Assembly: GCF_900105415.1 (NCBI RefSeq)
Contig: NZ_FNSM01000001.1
Span: forward strand, 5,171,501-5,235,500
Direction of reading: 5' to 3'
Length of the DNA stretch: 64,000 nt
Source of the DNA: Streptomyces sp. TLI_105
Lineage (GTDB): Bacteria > Actinomycetota > Actinomycetes > Streptomycetales > Streptomycetaceae
The notes below the pieces were generated by a model. The model was not told where the DNA came from, did no database searches, and saw only the letters and a list, made by a program, of their open reading frames with translations. Both the position numbers and the translations under genes were made by a program. Numbering within the stretch: position 1 is the stretch's first letter; each line of letters opens with the position of its first letter. Below, piece after piece: positions 39,499-49,170 of this stretch.

Positions 39499-40547
39499 CC
39501 AGCGGCATCCGCTTCGACGGCGTCACCGTCACGTACGGCGGCAACACCGTCCTCGACTCCCTCGACCTCACCGTCGAGCCCGGCGAGGTCATGGCCCTCC
39601 TCGGCCCCTCCGGCTCCGGCAAGACGACCGCGCTGCGGGCCGTCGCCGGATTCGTCCGGCCGGCCGCCGGACGGGTGCTCATCGGCGACCGCGACGTCAC
39701 CGCGCTCCCGCCCTACAAGCGGGGCATCGGCATGGTCGTCCAGCAGTACGCCCTCTTCCCCCACCTCAAGGTGGAGGCCAACGTCGCCTTCGGCCTGAAG
39801 GCCCAGAAGGTGCCCAAGGGCGAGATCCCGGGGCGGGTCGCCGAAGCCCTGGAGATGACCGGCATGGCGGCCTACGCCCAGCGCTACCCCCGGGAGCTCT
39901 CCGGCGGCCAGCAGCAGCGCGTCGCCATCGCCCGCGCCCTCGCCATCCGCCCGAACGTGCTCCTCCTCGACGAGCCGCTCTCCGCGCTCGACGCCCAGCT
40001 GCGCTCCGGGATGCTGGCCGAACTGGCCCGGCTCCACCGCGAGCTCCCCGACGTGTCGATCCTGTACGTCACCCACGACCAGGCCGAGGCGCTGACCCTG
40101 GCCGACCGGATCGCCGTCATGGACAAGGCCAGGCTCCAGGACTGCGGCACCCCGCAGGACCTGTACCGGCGCCCCCGTACGGAGTTCACGGCCTCGTTCG
40201 TCGGCAACGCGAACCTGCTGCCGGTGCGGGTCGGGGAGGGCGGCGTCGCCTTCGAGGGCGTCGCCCTCGACGTCCCGGTCGCCGGCGCCCTGCCGGGGGC
40301 GGCCGCCACCCTCTGCGTCCGCCCGCACCTCGTGGGACTCGGGCCGGGGCCCAATGCCCTGAGCGGCCGGATCACCGAGGTCCAGTGGCGCGGCTCCACC
40401 CACCGGCTGTACGTCGAGGTGGGCGGGCACCGGGTCAAGGCGGACGTGCGGGAGCTCAGGGAGACGCCGGCACTCGGTACCGAGGTGACGGTGCACTTCG
40501 CGCCCGACGACGCCGTGCTGCTTGCCGCGGGGGTCAGCGATGGCTAG
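39495..40547 (+). CDS. 2-aminoethylphosphonate-type ABC importer, ATPase
   Basis: ATP-binding subunit, 350 residues, of a PhnSTUV-like importer. Walker A LLGPSGSGKTTALR, Q-loop VVQQYALFPHLKV, signature ELSGGQQQRVAIARALA, Walker B VLLLDEPLSALDAQLR, switch VTHDQAEAL, then a C-terminal TOBE-like regulatory domain (LSGRITEVQWRGSTHRLYVE). ATG 39495 overlaps the hydrolase stop (ATGA). The substrate assignment comes from the neighbours; the sequence alone would also fit spermidine or iron importers. Confidence 0.88.
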   Translation: MTSGIRFDGVTVTYGGNTVLDSLDLTVEPGEVMALLGPSGSGKTTALRAVAGFVRPAAGRVLIGDRDVTALPPYKRGIGMVVQQYALFPHLKVEANVAFGLKAQKVPKGEIPGRVAEALEMTGMAAYAQRYPRELSGGQQQRVAIARALAIRPNVLLLDEPLSALDAQLRSGMLAELARLHRELPDVSILYVTHDQAEALTLADRIAVMDKARLQDCGTPQDLYRRPRTEFTASFVGNANLLPVRVGEGGVAFEGVALDVPVAGALPGAAATLCVRPHLVGLGPGPNALSGRITEVQWRGSTHRLYVEVGGHRVKADVRELRETPALGTEVTVHFAPDDAVLLAAGVSDG

Positions 40548-41421
40548 TCCCGGCACAGGGCTGATGGAACGGAACTCCGCACCGGCGGTTGTGCCCACCC
40601 GTTCCGCCCCTGCGGAACGTATGCCCACATCCAGGTGGCTTTGGTCCTTGCCCCCCGTCGCCGTCCTCGCCCTCGTCTTCCTCTACCCCCTCGCCCTCGT
40701 CGTCCAGGAGTCCCTCGCCCCCGGGGCGTACGCCGAGGTCTTCGCCTCCGTGTCCTTCCGGGACGCGCTCGTCACCACCGTGTGGCTGGCCGTCGCCTCC
40801 ACCGTCGGCTGTCTGGTCCTCGGGTTCGTCCTCGCGCTCGTGATCGCGTTCGTGCCCTTCCCCGGGGGGAAGGCGGTGTCGAAGTTCATCGACGTCTTCC
40901 TCTCCTTCCCGTCCTTCCTGATCACGCTCGCCCTGCTGTTCCTCTACGGCACGGTCGGCATGGCCAACGGGATCTGGACGGACGTCACCGGGGACCCGGC
41001 CGGCCCCTTCCGGTTCCTCAGCACGCCGTGGGGCGTGCTCCTCGCCGAGATCACGTACTTCACGCCGTTCGTGATGCGGCCGCTCCTGGCCGCGTTCTCG
41101 CAGATGGAGACCGCCCAGCTGGAGGTGGCGTCCTCGCTCGGCGCCCGGCCGCCGCGGATCGTCCGGCAGGTGATCCTCCCCGAGGCGCTGCCCGCGCTCG
41201 CCGCCGGCGGCAGCCTCGTCCTCGTCATGTGCCTCAACGAGTTCGGGATCGTCCTCTTCACCGGCGCCAAGGGCGTCACGACCCTCCCGATGCTCGTCTA
41301 CTCCAAGGCGATCCTCGAATCCGACTACGCCGCCGCCTGCGTCGTCGCCGTCGTCAACGTCGCCCTGTCGGTCGGCCTGTACGTCCTCTACCGGGGGGTG
41401 AGCCGCCGTGCTGGTGCATAG
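40540..41421 (+). CDS. 2-aminoethylphosphonate-type ABC importer, permease 1
   Basis: Membrane subunit, 293 residues from ATG 40540 (8-bp overlap with the ATPase gene), with six helices. The EAA loop ATP-contact motif appears as EVASSLGARPPRIVRQVILP. The first 28 residues (MERNSAPAVVPTRSAPAERM and flanks) are unusual: they are encoded by a palindromic interspersed element (40587-40629). The natural start may have been ATG 40621 (MPTSRWLW), just before the first membrane helix. Confidence 0.87.
   Translation: MASPGTGLMERNSAPAVVPTRSAPAERMPTSRWLWSLPPVAVLALVFLYPLALVVQESLAPGAYAEVFASVSFRDALVTTVWLAVASTVGCLVLGFVLALVIAFVPFPGGKAVSKFIDVFLSFPSFLITLALLFLYGTVGMANGIWTDVTGDPAGPFRFLSTPWGVLLAEITYFTPFVMRPLLAAFSQMETAQLEVASSLGARPPRIVRQVILPEALPALAAGGSLVLVMCLNEFGIVLFTGAKGVTTLPMLVYSKAILESDYAAACVVAVVNVALSVGLYVLYRGVSRRAGA
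40587..40629. repeat. interspersed palindromic element inside the start of the permease gene
   Basis: The core hairpin GTTCCGC-CCCT-GCGGAAC (40601-40618) is flanked by TTGTGCCCAC and ATGCCCACA. A related copy with the same core lies between genes at 54691-54737. The element reads in frame and adds residues to the N-terminus of the permease. Confidence 0.7.
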
Positions 41422-42205
41422 CCGTACGGGCAGGTGGACGGCGTGGGCCCTGTTCGCCGTCCTGTTCGTCCCGCTCTTCGCCCTGCCCCTCCTCGTCATC
41501 CTCGCCGCCTCGTTCTCCACGCACTGGTCCGGCGCCTTCCCCTCCGGACCCACCACCGCCCACTACACGGCGGCCGTGCGCGGGGAGTCCCTCCAGGCGC
41601 TCACCACCAGCCTGGTCACGGCCGTCACCGCGAGCGTGGTCGCGCTGACCGTCGGCACCTGGGCCGCGCTCGCCGCGGCCGCCCTGGGGAAGAAGGGCAA
41701 GAGGGTCCTCGACGCCCTGTTCATGCTGCCGGTCGCCGTGCCGTCCGTGGTCGTGGGCCTCGCCGTCCTCGTCGCCTTCTCGCAGCCGCCGGTGCTCCTC
41801 AACGGCACGCGCTGGATCGTGATCCTCGCGCACACCGTCCTCGTCACGGCCTTCGCCCACCAGTCGGTCTCGGCCGCCCTCCGGCGCCTGGACCCGGTGT
41901 ACGAGCAGGCGGCGGCCAGTCTCGGCGCCCGCCCCTCGTACGTACTGCTCCGGGTGAAACTCCCGCTCCTGCTGCCGTCCCTGACCGCGGCCGCCGGGCT
42001 CTGCTTCGCCCTGTCCATGGGGGAGCTGAGCGCCACGATGATGCTCTACCCGCCGGACTGGATGCCGCTGCCGGTGCTCATCTTCACCGCCACGGACCGC
42101 GGCTCCCTCTTCACCGGCTCGGCGCTCGCCGTGGTCCTCATGGCCGCGACGCTCCTCGTGCTCCTCGCCGTCTCCCGTATCCGTACCAAAGCCTCGTACC
42201 GCTAG
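41408..42205 (+). CDS. 2-aminoethylphosphonate-type ABC importer, permease 2
   Basis: Second membrane subunit, 265 residues, six helices, starting at GTG 41408 with a 14-bp overlap into the first permease gene. The EAA loop is QAAASLGARPSYVLLRVKLP. Helices such as FAVLFVPLFALPLLVILAAS and VLDALFMLPVAVPSVVVGLA are clear. It pairs with permease 1 for phosphonate import. Confidence 0.87.
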   Translation: MLVHSRTGRWTAWALFAVLFVPLFALPLLVILAASFSTHWSGAFPSGPTTAHYTAAVRGESLQALTTSLVTAVTASVVALTVGTWAALAAAALGKKGKRVLDALFMLPVAVPSVVVGLAVLVAFSQPPVLLNGTRWIVILAHTVLVTAFAHQSVSAALRRLDPVYEQAAASLGARPSYVLLRVKLPLLLPSLTAAAGLCFALSMGELSATMMLYPPDWMPLPVLIFTATDRGSLFTGSALAVVLMAATLLVLLAVSRIRTKASYR

Positions 42206-42228
42206 TACTGCCAGGAGAGAACAACGTC

Positions 42229-43287
42229 ATGCTTACGTACGCCAAGCCGCTCGCCGCCGTCACCGGCGCCCTCGTCCTCGCCGCCACCCTCACCGCCTGC
42301 GACGGCTCCTCCGCCGCCTCCGACGAGAAGGTCGTCACCGTCTACAGCGCCGACGGCCTCAAGGGAGAGGCGGGCGACGGCTGGTACGACAAGGTCTTCG
42401 CCGACTTCGAGAAGCAGACCGGCATCAAGGTCGAGTACGTCGAGGGCGGCTCCGGCGAGATGGTGCAGCGCGCCCTCCGCGAGAAGAGCAACACCCAGGC
42501 CGACGTCCTCGTCACCCTGCCGCCCTTCATCCAGCAGGCCGGCTCCAAGGGTCTGCTCCAGTCGTACGAGCCGAAGGGCGCCGACCAGGTCGACGGCGGC
42601 GACAAGTCCGGCGACGGCACCTGGACCTCCGTCGTCAACAACTACTTCGGCTTCGTCCACAACAAGAAGGAGCTGCCCGCCGCCCCGAAGAGCTGGGAGG
42701 AGCTGCTCGACGCCACGTACAAGGACAAGCTGCAGTACTCCACGCCCGGCGTCGCGGGCGACGGCACCGCCGTCCTCATCAAGGCGATGCACGACTTCGG
42801 CGGCAAGGAGCCCGCCATGGAGTACCTGAAGAAGCTCCAGGCCAACAACGTCGGCCCGTCCTCCTCCACCTCCAAGCTCGCCCCCAAGGTGGACAAGGGC
42901 GAACTCCTCGTCGCCAACGGCGACGTCCAGATGAACTTCGCCCAGGCCAAGAGCATGCCGAACCTCGGCATCTGGTTCCCGGCCAAGGGCGGCGGCAAGC
43001 CCACCACCTTCGCCCTGCCGTACGCCGCAGGACTGGTGAACAAGGCGCCGCACACCGAGAACGGCAAGAAGCTCCTCGACTTCATGCTGAGCGAGGGCGC
43101 CCAGCGCGAGGTCAGCGCGATCGGCGGCGGCTTCCCGGCCCGCAAGGACGTCAAGGGCACCGACGCCAACGCCATCGCACTGGCCAAGCTGATGGAGGGC
43201 GTCGAGGTCTTCGAGCCGGACTGGGCCGACATCGACAAGAACCTCGCGGCGTACGTCGACGCGTGGAAGTCCGCGACCGGTAGCTGA
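42229..43287 (+). CDS. 2-aminoethylphosphonate-type ABC importer, substrate-binding lipoprotein
   Basis: Periplasmic-type binding protein of 352 residues anchored as a lipoprotein: signal AVTGALVLAATLTAC with lipidated Cys at residue 24. ATG 42229 follows AGGAGAGAACAACGTC. The mature part is a type-2 binding fold like PhnS and iron-binding proteins: VVTVYSADGLKGEAGDGWYD, then SGEMVQRALREKSNTQADVL, and SVVNNYFGFVHNKKELP. The stop codon lies in an 11-bp tandem duplication. A strong terminator 83 bp beyond marks the operon end. Confidence 0.88.
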   Translation: MLTYAKPLAAVTGALVLAATLTACDGSSAASDEKVVTVYSADGLKGEAGDGWYDKVFADFEKQTGIKVEYVEGGSGEMVQRALREKSNTQADVLVTLPPFIQQAGSKGLLQSYEPKGADQVDGGDKSGDGTWTSVVNNYFGFVHNKKELPAAPKSWEELLDATYKDKLQYSTPGVAGDGTAVLIKAMHDFGGKEPAMEYLKKLQANNVGPSSSTSKLAPKVDKGELLVANGDVQMNFAQAKSMPNLGIWFPAKGGGKPTTFALPYAAGLVNKAPHTENGKKLLDFMLSEGAQREVSAIGGGFPARKDVKGTDANAIALAKLMEGVEVFEPDWADIDKNLAAYVDAWKSATGS

Positions 43288-43297
43288 CCGGTAGCTG
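43276..43297. repeat. 11-bp perfect tandem duplication at the stop of the binding-protein gene
   Basis: ACCGGTAGCTG (43276-43286) is repeated at once (43287-43297). The stop TGA (43285-43287) spans the junction. Confidence 0.85.
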
Positions 43298-43355
43298 ATC
43301 GGCAGCCAAGAGTTCACCGTACGACCCTGGAACGCCTCCGCATGTAGCGGAAAGA

Positions 43356-43372
43356 TAACGGGTACGGACCAA
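43356..43372 (+). promoter_or_regulatory. second copy of the phosphonate-cluster motif
   Basis: TAACGGGTACGGACCAA matches TAACGGGTCTGGTCCAA at 37594-37610 in 14 of 17 positions. On the opposite strand GTTATC-TTTCC-GCTACA keeps the 11-bp period of the upstream PhoP-like box. It lies 70 bp before the gene at 43442 and its end overlaps the terminator. Confidence 0.5.
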
Positions 43373-43397
43373 CGCCCCTGAGGAATCAGGGGCGTTG
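43370..43397. terminator. terminator after the phosphonate importer operon
   Basis: CAACGCCCCTGA and TCAGGGGCGTTG form a perfect 12-bp stem around GGAA. It is 44 bp before the next gene, so it could also act in that gene's leader. Confidence 0.85.
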
Positions 43398-43441
43398 GTG
43401 TGCGTTCATGCCCCCATCACCCCCTGACGGAGGACCCCGAC

Positions 43442-44995
<1,554 letters not shown>

Positions 44996-45075
44996 TTACG
45001 CTGGGGGGCGTCGCCACAGCGCTGTCGCGGCGCCCCCAGCACACCGCACGTCCGTACGGCAGGAGTCCCGCACCC

Positions 45076-45855
45076 ATGGCAGAGCGCAAGCCGATCGAAT
45101 CCTGGCTGACCGACATGGACGGCGTCCTCATCCACGAGGGCGTGCCGATCCCCGGCGCCGACGCGTTCATCAAGAAGCTGCGGGAGACCGGGAAGCCGTT
45201 CCTGGTCCTCACCAACAACTCGATCTACACGGCCCGCGACCTGCACGCCCGCCTCGCCCGCATGGGCCTCGAAGTCCCCGTCGAGAACATCTGGACCTCG
45301 GCCCTCGCCACCGCCAAGTTCCTCGACGACCAGCGCCCCGGCGGCACCGCGTACGTCATCGGCGAGGCCGGCCTCACCACCGCGCTGCACGACATCGGCT
45401 ACGTCCTCACCGACCACGACCCGGACTACGTGGTGCTCGGCGAGACCCGCACGTACTCCTTCGAGGCGATGACCAAGGCCGTCCGCCTCATCAACGCCGG
45501 CGCCCGCTTCATCTGCACCAACCCCGACGAGACCGGCCCCTCCCTGGAGGGCCCGCTCCCGGCCACCGGCTCCGTCGCCGCCCTCATCACGAAGGCCACC
45601 GGCAAGGAGCCGTACTTCGCGGGCAAGCCCAACCCGCTCATGATGCGCACCGGACTCAACGCCATCGGCGCCCACTCCGAGTCCAGCGCGATGATCGGCG
45701 ACCGGATGGACACCGACATCCTGGCCGGCCTGGAGGCGGGCATGCAGACCTTCCTGGTCCTGACCGGCCTGACGACGCAGGCGGAGATCGACCGCTTCCC
45801 GTTCCGCCCCTCGAAGGTCGTGAAGTCGATCGCGGACCTGGTCGACCGCGTGTAA
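45076..45855 (+). CDS. HAD-IIA family sugar phosphatase (NagD-like)
   Basis: A 259-residue HAD phosphatase. Motif [20 protein letters not shown], motif [21 protein letters not shown], and motif [22 protein letters not shown] with Lys in [12 protein letters not shown]. The C2B cap between motifs II and III is of NagD type. ATG 45076 is 80 bp past the phosphatase gene with AGGAG upstream. NagD acts on UMP and GlcNAc-6-P among others; the true substrate here is open. Confidence 0.9.
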   Translation: MAERKPIESWLTDMDGVLIHEGVPIPGADAFIKKLRETGKPFLVLTNNSIYTARDLHARLARMGLEVPVENIWTSALATAKFLDDQRPGGTAYVIGEAGLTTALHDIGYVLTDHDPDYVVLGETRTYSFEAMTKAVRLINAGARFICTNPDETGPSLEGPLPATGSVAALITKATGKEPYFAGKPNPLMMRTGLNAIGAHSESSAMIGDRMDTDILAGLEAGMQTFLVLTGLTTQAEIDRFPFRPSKVVKSIADLVDRV

Positions 45856-45930
45856 GGGGCACCCGGGGACGTCCCCTGCGGATGCGAGAAGCGCCGATCC
45901 GGGTGACCCTGCCAGTATCAGGAGGTCACG

Positions 45931-46539
45931 ATGCGTTCAGTTCCCATTGCTCTCCGTGCCGCAGGGGCGGCCCTGGTGCTCGTCCTGGCACCGGCGGCCG
46001 GTGGCGCGTACGCCCACGACGGGGTGAAGGTCACCGTCACCCCGTCCACCGCCTCGCCCGGCGCCGACGTCGACGTCCGCGTCCAGGGCTGCAAGGGCAC
46101 GACCGGCGCCGCCAGGTCCCGGGCGTTCGTCGCCGACGCGGAGCTCACCGGCCGGGACGGCGGGGGCGACCCGCTGTTCGGCGACACCACGATCCGGTCC
46201 GGCCTCGAGGACGGCGCGTACAAGGTCAGCGTGACCTGCGACGGACACGAGCACCGGGACGTCGGCACCGTGCAGGTCCGGCACCACCAGGAGCCCACGC
46301 ACCGGCCCACGCACCAGCCGACGCATCACGCGACCCCGATCGCGCCCGTCCGCGCCGGCGGGGGAGGCACCGCCGCCTTCGCCGCGCCCGCGGCCCCCGG
46401 CGTCGCCCAGACCACCTCCGAGAGCGGCCTCGGCACCCCGTACACCCTGCTCGGCCTCGGCATGGCCGCGATCGCCGCCGTCGCGGTCGCCTTCCGCAGC
46501 TCCCGCCGCGGCGCCGGCACCGGCGACGACGGCGAGTGA
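45931..46539 (+). CDS. secreted membrane-anchored protein, His/Pro linker
   Basis: A 202-residue protein with signal peptide (ALRAAGAALVLVLAPAAGGA), a small beta domain with two Cys (DVRVQGCKGTTGAARSRAF, VSVTCDGHEH), a His/Thr/Pro repeat linker (EPTHRPTHQPTHHATP) and a C-terminal membrane helix with basic tail. ATG 45931 follows AGGAGGTCACG. The class F sortase gene overlaps its stop, but no LPXTG-like signal is seen before the final helix, only SGLGTP, so its status as sortase substrate is doubtful. Confidence 0.8.
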   Translation: MRSVPIALRAAGAALVLVLAPAAGGAYAHDGVKVTVTPSTASPGADVDVRVQGCKGTTGAARSRAFVADAELTGRDGGGDPLFGDTTIRSGLEDGAYKVSVTCDGHEHRDVGTVQVRHHQEPTHRPTHQPTHHATPIAPVRAGGGGTAAFAAPAAPGVAQTTSESGLGTPYTLLGLGMAAIAAVAVAFRSSRRGAGTGDDGE

Positions 46540-47207
46540 CCGTGTCGTCCGGCACCCGCCCGGCGGGCACCGGGCGCTTCGTCACCGGCCTGGCCTGGGC
46601 GGTCCTGCTGTCCGGGCTCTGGCTCTGGGGCCGCGACGCCACCGAGGGCCCCGGCGGCAGCTCCGCGCCGACCACCGGCGACATCGCCGCCGTCGGCCGC
46701 CCCCTCGGCATCGAGCTGCCCCCGGCCCACGACCCGCTCCCGCCCCTGGAACCCCGGCGGGTCGAGATCCCCTCCCTGGGCATCGGCGCGCCCGTCGTGG
46801 CGCGCGGCCTGGACGACACGGGCGCCATCGACCCGCCGCCCTTCGCGATGCCCCACACGGTGGGCTGGTACGGCTCCGGCACCCGGCCGGGCGCGGCCGG
46901 CGCGGCCCTCCTCGTCGGCCACGTCGACACCGAGACCCGCCCGGCCGTCTTCTACGGCCTGAGCGCGGTCCGCCCCGGCGCGAAGGTCCGCGTCACCCGG
47001 ACGGACGGATCGATCGCCGAGTTCACCGTCGACGACGTCCAGGTCCTCCCGCGCGAGGACTTCGACCCGGCCGAGGCCTACGGCGCCCACGAGCCCCACC
47101 GCGCCGAGCTGCGCCTGATCACCTGCGGCGGCACCTTCGACCGGGCGGCGGGGACGTACACGGCGAACGTGGTGGTCTCGGCGTACCTGACGGGGACGGG
47201 CGCCTGA
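46536..47207 (+). CDS. class F sortase
   Basis: A 223-residue sortase from GTG 46536, which overlaps the previous stop as GTGA (alternative GTG 46542). N-terminal membrane helix FVTGLAWAVLLSGLWLWG, linker, then the catalytic domain: VEIPSLGIGAPVVARGL, His in ALLVGHVDTETRPAVFYG, Cys in LRLITCGGTFDRAAGTY and the following Arg. Class F sortases are an actinobacterial group whose targets are poorly known; the coupled upstream gene is the nearest candidate partner. Confidence 0.9.
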   Translation: MTVSSGTRPAGTGRFVTGLAWAVLLSGLWLWGRDATEGPGGSSAPTTGDIAAVGRPLGIELPPAHDPLPPLEPRRVEIPSLGIGAPVVARGLDDTGAIDPPPFAMPHTVGWYGSGTRPGAAGAALLVGHVDTETRPAVFYGLSAVRPGAKVRVTRTDGSIAEFTVDDVQVLPREDFDPAEAYGAHEPHRAELRLITCGGTFDRAAGTYTANVVVSAYLTGTGA

Positions 47208-47240
47208 GGATCGTTCTTCTGCGCCGCCCCTGAGAAAGAC

Positions 47241-47273
47241 CAAGGCCCCCTCACCATCGGTGAGGGGGCCTTG
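47241..47273. terminator. bidirectional terminator between class F sortase and tRNA-Lys
   Basis: A perfect 15-bp stem starting CAAGGCCCCCTCACC with a 3-nt loop, 33 bp after the sortase stop and 8 bp from the 3' end of tRNA-Lys on the - strand. Confidence 0.85.
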
Positions 47274-47281
47274 ACTCTGCG

Positions 47282-47355
47282 TGCGCCGCCAGGGACTCGA
47301 ACCCCGGACCCGCTGATTAAGAGTCAGCTGCTCTAACCAACTGAGCTAGCGGCGC
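47282..47355 (-). tRNA. tRNA-Lys (anticodon CTT), copy 1
   Basis: 74 nt with paired acceptor arms GCGCCGC/GCGGCGC, D-arm GCTCAGTTGGTTAGAGC, anticodon arm GCTGA-CTCTTAA-TCAGC (anticodon CTT, codon AAG) and T-arm CGGGG-TTCGAGT-CCCTG. CCA is not encoded. An identical copy lies at 56777-56850, and about 20 bp of upstream sequence (TGCTGACAGAGA) is also shared. Confidence 0.96.
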
Positions 47356-47539
47356 CTGCTGACAGAGAGAACTCTACCTGACGTGAGGGCGTGCTCCTGA
47401 CCAATACCGACCGTCTCCGGCCTGTCGGATGGTCGTATCAGGCCTTCGATCCGTCAAAATGCGATTTGTCCAGACAGTTGAGACACTGACGCCCGAAACG
47501 AGGGTCCAAAAGATCTTGACGAGTGTGGAGGGGAATCGC

Positions 47540-49144
47540 ATGAGCGTGCCGGTCTTCGAGGAGTTCGAACCCGCGGCCGACTGCGGCTGCCCGGGCTGCG
47601 CCCGGCAGCGGCGTGACCTCGCCCTGGGCCTGCCCGTCCGGGCGGGCGGCCACCCGGCGGCCCACGGCGCCCGCCGCGCGCTGGTCCTGGTGACGGCGGC
47701 GGGCGTGGTCCTGGGCGGGGGTGGGACCGGAGCGGCGACGGCCCTCGCCGGCCCGTCGGGCCCGCTCGCCCCGGCGGACGCGCCGGGCGGCCCGACGGGA
47801 ACGGGCCGGGCGGACCCGAGGGAAACGGGCCGGGCGGACCCGAGGGGAACAGGCCCGGCGGGAACAGGCCGGGTGGACCCCGGGGGAACAGGCTCGGCGG
47901 GAACGGATCTGGCGGAAACAGGCCCGGTGGAGGCGGACCCCGCGGTCCTGCGGGAGCAGGCCGTGACCCGGTCCGTCGGCTCGGCCGACGCCACCGGCTC
48001 CGTCGGCTCGGTCGGATCCACCGGCTCCGCCGGCGCCGCCGACACCCCCTGGCCGGGGCCCGAGACCCCGCAGGGCGGGCGGGGACCGCTGCACGGCGCG
48101 CCGGGGCCCGGCCCGGACCCGACCCCGATCTCCTTCCCGACGACCAGTCAGGTCTCGACGGAGACGCTGCGGCGGACGACCCGCGCGGAGATCATCAACC
48201 GGGCCAAGACATGGGTCGCCGCGCAAGTCCCGTACTCCATGGAGGAGTACTGGTCGGACGGATACCGCCAGGACTGCTCCGGCTACATCTCCATGGCCTG
48301 GAACCTGCGCAGCAACGAGTGGACCGGCAGCCTCGACCGCTTCGCCGAGCGGATCGACCGCACCGAGCTCCAGCCCGGCGACATCCTGCTCTTCCACAAC
48401 CCGGCCAACCCGACCCGCGGCTCGCACGTCACGATCTTCGGCGGCTGGACCGACTACACCCACACCTCCTACATCGCCTACGAGCAGACGAAGCCGCGCA
48501 CGCGGAAGCAGGCGACGCCCATGGCGTACTGGGAGAACGCCGACCGGTACGTGCCCTACCGCTACAAGGGCGTGGTCAGCGGCAGTACGGGCGGCGGTGC
48601 GGAGCCCACGGCGACGACGCCGTTCCCGGGAGCGGGGAAGTTCGGCCCGGGCGCGAACAACGCGTACGTCACCCGACTCGGGCAGCTCCTCGTCGAGCGC
48701 GGCGGCAGGAAGTTCTACAGCCAGGGCCCCGGTCCGAAGTGGGGGGAGGCGGACCGCAGGGCGACCCAGGCGTTCCAGCTCGCCCAGGGCTGGAAGGGCG
48801 CGGAGGCGGACGGGCTGCCCGGGCCGCACACGTGGCGGCTCCTGACGACCGGCGGGGGCAAGGGCATCGGCGGTTCGAGTGGTTCGGGCGGCCCGAGCGC
48901 GAATGCGGCGGGGTTTCCCGGGCGTGGCTACTTCCGTCCGGGCCAATCCAACGCATATGTGGAGAAGCTGGGCAAACAACTGGTGAAGCGGGGCTTCGGC
49001 AAGCACTACCTGTCGGGACCCGGTCCGCGCTGGACGGAGGCGGACCGCCGCAACGTCGAGGCGTTCCAGCGGGCACAGGGCTGGCGCGGCGGAGCGGCCG
49101 ACGGCTACCCGGGCCCGGAGACCTGGCGGCGTTTGTTCCGATGA
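47540..49144 (+). CDS. secreted cell-wall hydrolase-like protein with two peptidoglycan-binding repeats
   Basis: A 534-residue protein; ATG 47540 follows GGAGGGGAATCGC. The N-terminus is cytosolic with a Cys cluster (CGCPGCARQRRD), then a membrane/signal segment (ALVLVTAAGVVLGGGG), and a degenerate repeat linker (GRADPRETGRADPRGTG). Residues about 225-370 form an NlpC/P60-like domain with SDGYRQDCSGYISMAWNL (Cys) and RGSHVTIFGGW (His). Two C-terminal peptidoglycan-binding modules follow, each with FPGxGxFxPGxxNAYV and WxEADRRxxxAFQxAQGW. It may cleave or bind peptidoglycan. Confidence 0.85.
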   Translation: MSVPVFEEFEPAADCGCPGCARQRRDLALGLPVRAGGHPAAHGARRALVLVTAAGVVLGGGGTGAATALAGPSGPLAPADAPGGPTGTGRADPRETGRADPRGTGPAGTGRVDPGGTGSAGTDLAETGPVEADPAVLREQAVTRSVGSADATGSVGSVGSTGSAGAADTPWPGPETPQGGRGPLHGAPGPGPDPTPISFPTTSQVSTETLRRTTRAEIINRAKTWVAAQVPYSMEEYWSDGYRQDCSGYISMAWNLRSNEWTGSLDRFAERIDRTELQPGDILLFHNPANPTRGSHVTIFGGWTDYTHTSYIAYEQTKPRTRKQATPMAYWENADRYVPYRYKGVVSGSTGGGAEPTATTPFPGAGKFGPGANNAYVTRLGQLLVERGGRKFYSQGPGPKWGEADRRATQAFQLAQGWKGAEADGLPGPHTWRLLTTGGGKGIGGSSGSGGPSANAAGFPGRGYFRPGQSNAYVEKLGKQLVKRGFGKHYLSGPGPRWTEADRRNVEAFQRAQGWRGGAADGYPGPETWRRLFR

Positions 49145-49170
49145 CCCCGAGAGCATGAGGTGGACCCCGA

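Noticed and set aside
45931..46539. Protein upstream of the class F sortase as a definite sortase substrate
   Set aside because: No LPXTG or LAXTG motif before its last helix; only adjacency supports it.
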